64,000 nucleotides of DNA, taken from the NCBI RefSeq assembly GCF_000800255.1, contig NZ_CP009747.1, positions 2,852,001 through 2,916,000 on the forward strand, written 5' to 3'. The DNA is from Pseudomonas parafulva. GTDB taxonomy: Bacteria > Pseudomonadota > Gammaproteobacteria > Pseudomonadales > Pseudomonadaceae. Every line of letters begins with the position of its first letter. Position 1 is the first letter of the stretch. Below the pieces are notes generated by a model. It was not told the DNA's origin. It searched no databases and saw only the letters and a list, made by a program, of their open reading frames with translations. Below, piece by piece: positions 1 through 7,803 of the stretch. Both the position numbers and the translations under genes were made by a program.

Positions 1-139
1 GCCGCAGGGCCAGAGCCAGCACGCCGGTGCCCATGGTCGCGGCAAACCAGTTGGGGGTGAACTGGCGAATCACTTCCAGGGGGTGGGCCAGGCGCTGGAA
101 GGGTCGCAAGGACCGAGCACGGGTGTGAGGGCAAGACAT
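1..139 (-). CDS. TDT family dicarboxylate/tellurite-type transporter, N-terminal part
   Basis: Only the first 46 or so codons lie in the window; the gene runs off the left edge. The start is the ATG whose complement is at 137-139. After a basic, non-membrane start the protein reads QFTPNWFAATMGTG and then enters a hydrophobic stretch (LALAL). The FTPNWFA...MGTG signature is typical of the first helix of the TDT (TehA/SLAC1-like) family, ten-helix inner-membrane channels or transporters for C4-dicarboxylates, sulfite or similar anions. It is divergent from the kinase gene at 351, with 211 bases between. The substrate cannot be told from this fragment. Confidence 0.75.
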   Translation of the reverse strand, partial: MSCPHTRARSLRPFQRLAHPLEVIRQFTPNWFAATMGTGVLALALR

Positions 140-216
140 GAGCGATTCCTCGGATAAGGTGAAATCATCTTATGCTCGCCAGGAATATCTATATAACGGG
201 TATTTTCTCTATCTGT

Positions 217-233
217 TATCTGTTTTACAGATA
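217..233. promoter_or_regulatory. Perfect inverted repeat in a divergent promoter region
   Basis: The sequence TATCTGT-TTT-ACAGATA has perfect 7-base arms around a 3-base centre. It lies in the AT-rich part of the 211-base gap between the divergent TDT transporter and the sensor kinase. A second TATCTGT-like half (ctatctgt) sits directly upstream. The symmetry and position fit an operator, possibly of a LysR- or GntR-type regulator. No matching regulator gene is visible in the window, so the assignment is inferred. Confidence 0.35.
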
Positions 234-350
234 TAAAACCCAGAGGATCGTGCGACTCGTTGCCACTGCGACCATCGTCTGCGCTGACGAAACCGCCCTG
301 CTCGTGCCAGACTGCTCGGGACCGCGTTTCCCTCTTGCTGCGGAGTTTGC

Positions 351-3300
351 ATGTCGTTGTCCAGTGGGCTGATCGCCGTGGTCGCCCTGGCCTATATGGC
401 CATCATGTTCGCCATCGCCTTCTACGGCGACCGTCGCAGCACCCCGCTGCCGCCGCGCCTGCGCGCCTGGGTATACAGCCTGTCCCTGGCGGTGTACTGC
501 ACCAGCTGGACCTTCTTCGGCGCAGTCGGCCAGGCCGCCGAGCAGCTCTGGGCCTTCCTGCCCATCTACCTGGGCCCGGTGCTGCTGCTGATTTTCGCTC
601 CCTGGGTGCTGCAGAAGATGGTGCTGATCAGCAAACAGCAGAACATCACCTCCATCGCCGACTTCATTGCCGCGCGCTACGGCAAGTCGCAGACCCTTGC
701 TGTGGTGGTTGCCCTGATCTGTCTGGTTGGCGTGCTGCCCTACATCGCCCTGCAGCTCAAGGGCATCGTGCTGGGCGTCAACCTGCTGATCGGCGCCAAT
801 GCCGATGCCACCGGCACACGCGTGCAGGACACCGCACTGGTGGTGTCACTGGTGCTGGCGCTGTTCGCCATCGTCTTCGGCACGCGCAGCCTGGACGTCA
901 CCGAACACCACCGCGGCATGGTGCTGGCCATCGCCTTCGAGTCGATGATCAAGCTGCTGGCCTTCCTCGCCGTCGGCGCCTTCGTAGTGTTCAACCTGTA
1001 CGACGGTGTCGACGACCTGTTCAGCCAGGCGCGACAGTCAATGCACCTGGAGCGATACTGGCAGGAAACCATCAACTGGCCGTCGATGGTGGTGCAGACC
1101 GCCGTGGCGATGATGGCGATCATCTGCCTGCCGCGACAGTTTCACGTCACCGTGGTGGAGAACATCGAGCCGCAGGACATGCGCCTGGCGCGCTGGGTGT
1201 TCCCTCTGTATCTGGTGCTGGCCGCGCTGTTCGTGGTGCCGATCGCCTTGGCCGGACAAATGCTGTTGCCGGGCACGGTGATGTCCGACTCCTTCGTCAT
1301 CAGCCTGCCGCTGGCCGAAGCCCATCCCAGCCTGGCATTGCTGGCGTTCATCGGCGGCGCCTCGGCCGCCACCGGCATGGTCATCGTCGAGGCCGTGGCG
1401 CTGTCGACCATGGTCTCCAACGACATGCTGCTGCCCTGGCTGCTGCGCCGCAACAACGCCGAGCGGCCGTTCGAAGCCTTCCGCCACTGGATGCTCTCGG
1501 TACGCCGGGTCACCATCGTGGTCATCCTGCTGCTGGCGTATGTCAGCTACCGACTGCTGGGTTCCACCGCAAGCCTGGCGACCATCGGCCAGATCGCCTT
1601 CGCCGCCGTTACCCAACTGACCCCAGCGATGCTCGGCGCTTTGTACTGGAAGCAGGCCAATCGGCGCGGCGTGTTCGCAGGACTGGCCGCCGGGATTTTC
1701 CTGTGGTTCTACACCTTGGTACTGCCCATCGCCGCGCACAGCCTGGACTGGTCGCTGCAGCTGTTTCCGGGCCTGGCGTGGTTGCACGGCAACCCGCTGA
1801 ACCTGCCCATCAGCCCGCTGACGCAAGGCGTGGTGCTGTCGCTGGCGGGCAACTTCACCCTGTTCGCCTGGGTGTCGATCCTCTCGCGCACACGGGTGTC
1901 CGAGCACTGGCAGGCCGGTCGCTTCATCGGTCAGCAGACCAGCGCCCGACCCAGTGGGCGCACACTGCTGGCGGTGCAGATCGACGACCTGCTCAACCTC
2001 GCCGCACGCTTCGTGGGCGAGGAGCGCGCACGCCAGAGCTTCATTCGCTTCGCCTACCGCCAGGGCAAGGGCTTCAACCCCAACCAGAACGCCGATGGCG
2101 ACTGGATCGAGCACACCGAGCGCCTGCTGGCCGGGGTGCTGGGCAGTTCTTCGACAAGAGCGGTGGTCAAGGCGGCCATCGAGGGCCGCGACATGCAGCT
2201 CGAGGACGTGGTACGCATCGCCGACGAAGCCAGCGAGGTGCTTCAGTTCAACCGCGCACTGCTGCAGGGGGCGATCGAGAACATCAACCAAGGCATCAGC
2301 GTGGTCGACCAGAACCTGCATTTGGTCGCCTGGAACCGCCGCTACCTGGAGCTGTTCAACTACCCGGACGGGTTGATCGCCGTCGGCCGGCCGATCGCCG
2401 ACATCATTCGCTACAACGCCGAGCGGGGGCTGTGCGGTCCCGGCGAAGCGCAGGTCCACGTGGCGCGGCGCCTGCACTGGATGCGCCAGGGACGGGCGCA
2501 TACCTCCGAGCGCCTGTTCCCCAACGGCCGGGTCATCGAGTTGATCGGCAATCCGATGCCCGGTGGCGGCTTCGTCATGAGCTTCACCGACATCACGCCG
2601 TTCCGCGAAGCCGAGCAGGCGCTCAAGGATGCCAACGAGGGCCTGGAGCAACGGGTGGCCGAGCGCACCCACGAACTTTCGCAATTGAACCAGGCACTGT
2701 CCGACGCCAAGAGCCACGCCGAGGCGGTCAGCCAGTCCAAGACGCGCTTCCTCGCGGCGGTCAGCCACGATCTGATGCAGCCGCTGAACGCCGCACGGCT
2801 GTTCTCCGCTGCACTGTCGCAACAGGCCGAGACCTTGAACGACGAAGCCCGGCAACTGGTGCGGCACCTGGACAGCTCGCTGCGCTCGGCCGAAGAATTG
2901 ATCAGCGACCTGCTGGACATCTCACGCCTGGAGAACGGCAAGATCACCCCGGACATCAAACCCTTTGCACTCAATACGCTGTTCGACACCCTCGGTGCCG
3001 AGTTCAAGGTGCTGGCTGCCGAAAAAGACCTGGCGTTCCGCCTGCGCGGCAGTCGCCTGCAGGTCAGCAGCGACATCAAGCTGCTGCGCCGGGTGCTGCA
3101 GAATTTCCTGACCAACGCGCTGCGCTACGGCAGCAGCCCGATCCTGCTGGGCACGCGGCGTGAGGGTGAGCGGCTGTGGCTGGAGGTGTGGGATCGCGGC
3201 CCTGGCATTGCCGACGACAAGTTGCAGGTGATCTTCCAGGAGTTCAAGCGCCTGGACAGCCACCAGACGCGCGCTGAAAAAGGCCTGGGCTTGGGCTTGG

Positions 3301-3827
3301 CGATCGCCGATGGCCTGTGCCGGGTGCTGGGTCACACCTTGCAGGTGCGCTCATGGCCGGGTAAAGGCAGCGTATTCAGAGTGAGTGTGCCGATCGCCCG
3401 CCAGCCGCTGGCCATCCCGGCAGCCCCTGCCGAGCAGATGGGACAACCGCTGGCGGGACTGCAGGTGCTGTGCGTGGACAATGAAGACAGCATCCTGATC
3501 GGCATGAACAGTTTGCTCGGACGCTGGGGCTGCCAGGTCTGGACCGCTCGCGACCAGGCCGAGTGCGAAGCGCTGCTGGTCAAGGGCATGCGCCCGCACC
3601 TGGCGCTGGTGGACTATCACCTGGACCACGGCGAGACCGGCACCGGCCTGATGGCGTGGCTACGCACGCAATTGGGCGAGCCGATTCCCGGCGTGGTGAT
3701 CAGCGCCGACGGGCGCAACGAGACCATCGCCCAAGTGCATGCGGCGGGCCTGGACTACCTGGCCAAGCCGGTCAAGCCGGCAGCCCTGCGCGCCCTGCTC
3801 AATCGGCATCTGAGCCTGGTGCAGTAA
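351..3827 (+). CDS. mxtR: Hybrid sensor histidine kinase with N-terminal sodium:solute symporter domain (MxtR/CrbS type)
   Basis: A 1158-residue inner-membrane protein. Residues 1 to about 500 form a multi-helix SSS (SLC5-like) domain. A PAS domain follows at about 643-755 (GISVVDQNLHLVAWN), then a short coiled coil and a HisKA domain with phospho-acceptor His806 in AVSHDLMQPLNAAR. The HATPase domain has DRGPGIADD and GLGLGLAI. A C-terminal receiver domain (about 1035-1155) has the phosphorylatable Asp1088 in LVDYHLD. This architecture is that of MxtR/CrbS, which with the response regulator ErdR/CrbR controls acetate utilisation (acs) in pseudomonads; CbrA is shorter and lacks the receiver. 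No partner regulator gene is adjacent. The ATG at 351 follows a GGAG motif. The 3' end overlaps the convergent rmuC by 29 bases. Confidence 0.88.
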   Translation: MSLSSGLIAVVALAYMAIMFAIAFYGDRRSTPLPPRLRAWVYSLSLAVYCTSWTFFGAVGQAAEQLWAFLPIYLGPVLLLIFAPWVLQKMVLISKQQNITSIADFIAARYGKSQTLAVVVALICLVGVLPYIALQLKGIVLGVNLLIGANADATGTRVQDTALVVSLVLALFAIVFGTRSLDVTEHHRGMVLAIAFESMIKLLAFLAVGAFVVFNLYDGVDDLFSQARQSMHLERYWQETINWPSMVVQTAVAMMAIICLPRQFHVTVVENIEPQDMRLARWVFPLYLVLAALFVVPIALAGQMLLPGTVMSDSFVISLPLAEAHPSLALLAFIGGASAATGMVIVEAVALSTMVSNDMLLPWLLRRNNAERPFEAFRHWMLSVRRVTIVVILLLAYVSYRLLGSTASLATIGQIAFAAVTQLTPAMLGALYWKQANRRGVFAGLAAGIFLWFYTLVLPIAAHSLDWSLQLFPGLAWLHGNPLNLPISPLTQGVVLSLAGNFTLFAWVSILSRTRVSEHWQAGRFIGQQTSARPSGRTLLAVQIDDLLNLAARFVGEERARQSFIRFAYRQGKGFNPNQNADGDWIEHTERLLAGVLGSSSTRAVVKAAIEGRDMQLEDVVRIADEASEVLQFNRALLQGAIENINQGISVVDQNLHLVAWNRRYLELFNYPDGLIAVGRPIADIIRYNAERGLCGPGEAQVHVARRLHWMRQGRAHTSERLFPNGRVIELIGNPMPGGGFVMSFTDITPFREAEQALKDANEGLEQRVAERTHELSQLNQALSDAKSHAEAVSQSKTRFLAAVSHDLMQPLNAARLFSAALSQQAETLNDEARQLVRHLDSSLRSAEELISDLLDISRLENGKITPDIKPFALNTLFDTLGAEFKVLAAEKDLAFRLRGSRLQVSSDIKLLRRVLQNFLTNALRYGSSPILLGTRREGERLWLEVWDRGPGIADDKLQVIFQEFKRLDSHQTRAEKGLGLGLAIADGLCRVLGHTLQVRSWPGKGSVFRVSVPIARQPLAIPAAPAEQMGQPLAGLQVLCVDNEDSILIGMNSLLGRWGCQVWTARDQAECEALLVKGMRPHLALVDYHLDHGETGTGLMAWLRTQLGEPIPGVVISADGRNETIAQVHAAGLDYLAKPVKPAALRALLNRHLSLVQ

Positions 3828-5277
3828 GGCCTTCGTCGGCCATCGCGCGCTCCAGCAGGTCGGCCGGCAGGCTCTTGCTGGCGCGGGCGCCGAGCAGCTT
3901 GAGCTGTTCGCTACGGCTGATCAGATTACCGCGACCCTCGCACAGTTTATTGCGCGCCGCCGCGTAGGCTTTGTCGACCTGCTGAAGGCGCACACCCAAC
4001 TCGTCCAGATCCTGGATGAACAAGACGAATTTGTCGTACAGCCAACCGGCGCGCTCGGCGATTTCTCGGGCGTTTTGTCCCTGGCGCTCCTGTTTCCACA
4101 GGCTGTCGATGACCCGCAGGGTGGCCAGCAAGGTGGTGGGGCTGACGATCACGATCTGCCGGTCGAACGCCTCTTGGAACAGCCCCGGCTCGGCTTGCAG
4201 CGCCGCAGAAAAGGCCGCTTCGATGGGCACGAACAGCAGCACGAAGTCCAGGCTGTGCAGGCCGTCCAGACGGCTGTAGTCCTTGCTCGACAACCCCTTC
4301 ACATGGCTGCGCAGCGACTGCACGTGCTGCTTGAGCGCCGCCTCGTCGTTGCCGGCGACGAACTGCTGGTAGGCGGTGAGGCTGACCTTGGCGTCGACCA
4401 CCACCTGTTTGTCGCCGGGCAGCATGATCAGCACATCGGGCTGGAAGCGCTCGCCATCGGCGCTTCTGAGACTGACCTGGGTCTGGTACTCGCGGCCCTT
4501 CTCCAGGCCCGCGTGCTCCAGCACCCGCTCCAGAATCAGTTCGCCCCAGTTGCCCTGGGTCTTCTGCCCCTTGAGGGCCTGAGTGAGGTTGGTGGCTTCA
4601 TCGGACAAGCGCAGGTTGAGCTGCTGCAAACGCTCCAGTTCCTTGGCCAGCGAGAAGCGTTCGCGAGCTTCGTGCTGGTAGCTCTCCTCCACGCGCTTTT
4701 CGAACGCCTGGATACGCTCCTTGAGCGGATCGAGCAATTGCCCCAGGTGCTGCTGGCTGGTCTGGGCGAAGCGCTGCTCACGCTCGTCGAAGATGCGCGT
4801 GGCCATTTCGGCGAACTGTGCACGCAGGGTGTCGCGGGCTTGCTGCAGGTCTTCCAGACGTTGGGCATGGCTGTCCTGCTGTTCGCGAAGCTCGGCATCC
4901 AGGCGTGCCGCCTGTGCCTCCAGGCGGCGCAGTTCGGCTTCGCGATTGGCGCGCTCCAGGCTCCAGGCATGAGCAGCGTCGCGGGCGTTGTCGCGCTCGA
5001 TCTGCAGCAGCTCCAGCTCACGGTGTTGCGCCGCCAGCTGTGCCTGCTTATGGCTGTTGGCCTCGCTCAGATCGCTGATTTCGTCACGGCTGGCATCAAG
5101 CTGGGCTTGCAGACCGGCCTGCGCCAGTTGCGACGCGTTGAGGCGCTCCTGCCATAGACTGCCTTCGCCCTGACGGACGGCGAGTCGTCGCTGAAGCTGC
5201 AACGCCCAGCCCAGGCAAGGCACCGCAGCGGCGACGATGCCCATCAAAATACTGGCCAGATCCACTGCCATGCTCAC
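3799..5277 (-). CDS. rmuC: DNA recombination protein RmuC
   Basis: A 492-residue protein with an N-terminal membrane helix (about residues 8-25, IL..IVAAAVPCLGWAL) and a long Gln/Ala/Glu/Arg-rich coiled coil to about residue 200. A conserved RmuC domain follows (GNWGELILERVLEHAGLEKG, FQPDVLIMLPGDKQVVVDAKVS), with the restriction-endonuclease-like core VDAKVSL. In E. coli RmuC limits inversion at short inverted repeats, probably as a nuclease. The length is normal. The gene is convergent with mxtR and their coding regions overlap by 29 bases, so neither can have a separate terminator there. Confidence 0.95.
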   Translation of the reverse strand: MSMAVDLASILMGIVAAAVPCLGWALQLQRRLAVRQGEGSLWQERLNASQLAQAGLQAQLDASRDEISDLSEANSHKQAQLAAQHRELELLQIERDNARDAAHAWSLERANREAELRRLEAQAARLDAELREQQDSHAQRLEDLQQARDTLRAQFAEMATRIFDEREQRFAQTSQQHLGQLLDPLKERIQAFEKRVEESYQHEARERFSLAKELERLQQLNLRLSDEATNLTQALKGQKTQGNWGELILERVLEHAGLEKGREYQTQVSLRSADGERFQPDVLIMLPGDKQVVVDAKVSLTAYQQFVAGNDEAALKQHVQSLRSHVKGLSSKDYSRLDGLHSLDFVLLFVPIEAAFSAALQAEPGLFQEAFDRQIVIVSPTTLLATLRVIDSLWKQERQGQNAREIAERAGWLYDKFVLFIQDLDELGVRLQQVDKAYAAARNKLCEGRGNLISRSEQLKLLGARASKSLPADLLERAMADEGLTAPGSDAD

Positions 5278-5333
5278 CCCGATCGTTGTTCCAATGCAGG
5301 CTGCAGCTTACAGGGGTTTGCCCACTCATGACG

Positions 5334-5750
5334 CTAGGGATGCAGGCGCTCGAGCAATCGCTGCGCATCCTGCGAACCCTGCCCGGCCGCCAGTTCCAGC
5401 CAATGCCGCGCTTGCTCGGCATCCTGCGGCAGGCACAGACGGGCGTATTCGAGTTGGGCAAGTCCATCCCCAGCCCGAGCCGCCTGACGCAACAGCTCGT
5501 GACCGATGCGTCGGTCGCGTGCATTGCCGCAATCGCGGCACAGCAACTGTCCCAAGCGACTCTGGGCAACCACCACGCCCCGACGCGCCGGCTGTTTGAG
5601 CAGGCGTCCGGCCAAGTGCTTGACGCTGGGCTTGACGCCCAGGCGGGGGCTGTCGAGTAGCCAGAGAGCGACTTTCAGCGAAAAGCGTTTGGAAAAGACG
5701 CTCGGTCCCGTATTAGGGCAATCGGCTTGGGAGGAGACACGAAACTTCAT
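5334..5750 (-). CDS. Small Sel1/TPR-like repeat protein
   Basis: A 138-residue protein starting at the ATG of MKFRVSSQ; a longer frame would need a TTG start. The C-terminal half holds Sel1-type helical repeats: IGHELLRQAARAGDGLAQLEYARL, then EQARHWLELAAGQGSQDAQRLLERL, matching the G..A...L spacing. A CRDC motif lies just before the repeats and could bind a metal. No signal peptide is evident; a hydrophobic stretch near residues 20-30 (LKVALWLL) is short. It lies 56 bases upstream of rmuC on the same strand and could be co-transcribed with it. Sel1 repeats mediate protein-protein contacts; the partner is unknown. Confidence 0.75.
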   Translation of the reverse strand: MKFRVSSQADCPNTGPSVFSKRFSLKVALWLLDSPRLGVKPSVKHLAGRLLKQPARRGVVVAQSRLGQLLCRDCGNARDRRIGHELLRQAARAGDGLAQLEYARLCLPQDAEQARHWLELAAGQGSQDAQRLLERLHP

Positions 5751-5963
5751 GACAGACAGCGATGGCAATTCGAAAAGCGCGCCACTCTACCGTTTTTTTT
5801 GCGTGAAGGCTCGATACGCGCCTGACAGCGCGGAAAAAAATATTTCATGGTTCTTTTCTTGACGTTTTTCAATCCAGCACTCGAGTGCGAGAGGGTGTTG
5901 ACTCAAACGTCAGATATTTCCCAGGACGACTTGACATGCCCGTCCTAGAGCAACCCTGCAACA

Positions 5964-5998
5964 CAATCCACAGATACTGTGGATAACTCGGTGGACAA
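5964..5998. other. Cluster of DnaA-box-like sequences
   Basis: A perfect DnaA box (TTATCCACA read on the minus strand) lies at 5978-5986. It forms an exact inverted repeat with a second site: TCCACAG-ATA-CTGTGGA at 5967-5983. A third, weaker copy (TTGTCCACC, minus strand) is at 5990-5998. The cluster sits in a 950-base stretch (5751-6702) without a convincing gene. No dnaA, dnaN or gidA gene is near, so this is not an obvious chromosomal origin. A DnaA-titrating or DnaA-regulated site is possible. Confidence 0.45.
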
Positions 5999-6294
5999 CC
6001 CCCCTTGCGTGCCCGCAAACCCTTATGGAATGGGGGCTTCAGTCAAACTGACGATTTTTTCACCAGCCAAAATAAGTGTTTTTTTTCATTGACTTAAGGT
6101 CGCAGTCAAGTCATTGGCGGCTTCTTGAGGGCGTGTTGCAATACGGTTACAAGTCGCGCCACGCGTGTGTACAACTGGGTACTGGCACTGGTCCGAGCGG
6201 GGATCGTTGCCACGCGTCACCCCACTATTCACCCGGTCGCCCACTTCACAGGAGCGCTTTCAGCAGCGATAATGGTTGGCCTGGCTGAATGATT

Positions 6295-6530
6295 TAAAAA
6301 AAGCTTGCATCGCTGCCAATACTTAGGTAGTGTGGCCACCGTTAGTACCAAGCTGAAATCAATTCTGGCCACCATGTCCTTGCGACTGCTCCCACCCCGG
6401 GTAGCCTCGCTGAAACCAGGACGGCCTACGCGATGATTCACTGAATGGCATACGCCACTCCAGCACGAATCAGCCAACGAACGATTGATCGGGATCTTCA
6501 CCCATGGCCTCGAACCTGGCCCGTGGGATG
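6295..6530 (-). mobile_element. Possible insertion-sequence relic (IS21-like end)
   Basis: The stretch has no intact gene. Read on the minus strand, its frames give broken transposon-like text, for example EWRMPFSES and RGYPGWEQSQGH followed by a stop, and KIPINRSLADS in another frame. The motif TGGCCACC occurs twice, at 6333-6340 and 6366-6373, which resembles the repeated terminal sequences of IS21-family elements. No istA or istB gene, target duplication or second end was found. From memory, similar strings occur at the ends of Pseudomonas IS21 elements; this is recognition rather than proof. Confidence 0.3.
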
Positions 6531-6702
6531 CTGCCCGCCTTCCTAAGTACCTACCAGTCAGCCCGGCGCCTACATTGTGCTTGCGCTTTCTCTGGCTGCT
6601 CTGTTCCGGTCAGGTTTTTCGCCTCCCTTAATAAAGGCGTCACCGGAACGTTTCTATTGTGCACGGATCGAACCCGTGTCTTGAGCAGGAAACTCTAAAA
6701 AA

Positions 6703-6927
6703 ATGACCAATCATCATCACATTCAGCGCGCATTCGGCACGCTTTCTCAGGCCTTCGCTCCACTGCAGTGCCTGATCGTTGCTCCCCGCAAGGGCAGCTT
6801 CAGCTTCACCCTGGTAGACGAACACGGCGTGGCATGCCACACCGAACGTCTTTACCCAGAGCAGTACACTGGCGCAGAGCCGCTGCAGGCGGTGATCGAC
6901 CGCACGCGCCAGTCGCTGGTCGCATGA
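6703..6927 (+). CDS. Small conserved Pseudomonas protein, DUF3509-like
   Basis: A 74-residue soluble protein starting at an ATG preceded by AGGAAA. The pattern is FGTLSQAFAPLQC..., a short beta segment with GSFSFTLVDEHG, then ERLYPEQ and a terminal helix PLQAVIDRTRQSL. This fits DUF3509, a small family largely confined to Pseudomonas: an N-terminal helix, GS..LTL.D..G and a C-terminal VI..IR. The match is by eye and the function of the family is unknown. It is preceded by the probable IS relic and followed by the phage-lysozyme-like gene at 7175, from which it is separated by 247 bases. Confidence 0.65.
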   Translation: MTNHHHIQRAFGTLSQAFAPLQCLIVAPRKGSFSFTLVDEHGVACHTERLYPEQYTGAEPLQAVIDRTRQSLVA

Positions 6928-7174
6928 ACGAATGGGCGAAGATTCGCCCCGTGAATGTGCCACTCTGATTGCTGCTAGTGCTGCACCGGGGTAATTGCCA
7001 CAAGGCATATAGCCTGATCGCAGCGGCAGCAATCGATTTAAAAACAGCCCTTTACACCATGAATATCACACTAGACTTCAACTCGAGCGGTGCGAGCCGC
7101 TTCCGATGGGTGTGATCCTTCAGCCAGCTGCCAAGCTCCCCGCACCCATCGGTCCATGACAGTTCGAGGGCACC

Positions 7175-7657
7175 ATGGGTATCGCTGCGAACGAATTGAG
7201 CCGTTATGTCATCCGCCCCACGCTGGTTTATCTGGGGCGCCACAACGCGAGCGCAGAAGCCTTGCTCCTGGGCGTCGCTGCCAGCCAATCTTGCCTTGGC
7301 CAGGCCTTGCACGATCGCCGTGGCCACGGGCTGTACCGCATCGGTGAGACGCGTCATCGAGCGCTGTGGGATTGTTACCTCGCCCGTGATCCGGAATTGG
7401 CCAGCCTGGTGCGCGGGCTGGCCAGTCAGCATGCCTTCCTTGGCGGTCCACATTTGGAACTGACCGTCAATCTGCGCTACGCCACCGCCATCGCCTGGAT
7501 GCTTATCGAAGAACAGGCCACACCGCTCCCGGCCGCCGACGATGTGCTCGGTCTGGCCAGGATCTGGCGACAGACCTTTCATCCGCAAGGGCGCCTACGT
7601 GACTTCACCCAGGCGTGGGATTGCTGGGTAAACCCTAGGGTTGCGGAGCCATCATAG
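7175..7657 (+). CDS. Conserved protein resembling a phage lysozyme/transglycosylase-like family
   Basis: A 160-residue cytoplasmic-looking protein without signal peptide; the start ATG follows GAGGGCACC. The order of motifs, VIRPTLVYLG, SAEALLLG, GHGLYRIGETRHRALWD, LTVNLRYATAIAWML and a final helix, resembles a family found in tailed phages. As I recall them, phage members carry GTAxHES near residue 38 followed by G.YQMEP.TH. Here the segment reads GVAASQSCLG, so the expected Glu appears to be Gln38. If that Glu is catalytic in the phage proteins, this copy would be inactive. Neighbouring genes are not phage structural genes, so it is probably a domesticated relic. Function unknown. Confidence 0.5.
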   Translation: MGIAANELSRYVIRPTLVYLGRHNASAEALLLGVAASQSCLGQALHDRRGHGLYRIGETRHRALWDCYLARDPELASLVRGLASQHAFLGGPHLELTVNLRYATAIAWMLIEEQATPLPAADDVLGLARIWRQTFHPQGRLRDFTQAWDCWVNPRVAEPS

Positions 7658-7803
7658 GAATCCTCTTACGAAAGATTCAGAATTGCGACTTATTTTGGTC
7701 GGATTGTCCTACAAAACAGCTCTATCTCCGCATATACAGCCTATGGCGTACTTCGCGATTTGTTGGTAGCTTTTGGCCCCGGAGATCCCAAGGAGTTCTA
7801 ATA

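Noticed and set aside
1038..2867. Long open frame opposite the sensor kinase gene
   Set aside because: Antisense shadow caused by high GC; the plus-strand product has complete symporter, PAS, kinase and receiver domains.
260..3163. 967-codon frame in a different plus-strand phase of the kinase gene
   Set aside because: Arg/Pro/Gln-rich low-complexity translation with no domain; the frame starting at 351 is clearly the real one.
5964..5998. Chromosomal or plasmid replication origin
   Set aside because: No dnaA, dnaN, gidA, rep or par genes nearby, only three boxes and no clear AT-rich unwinding element next to them.
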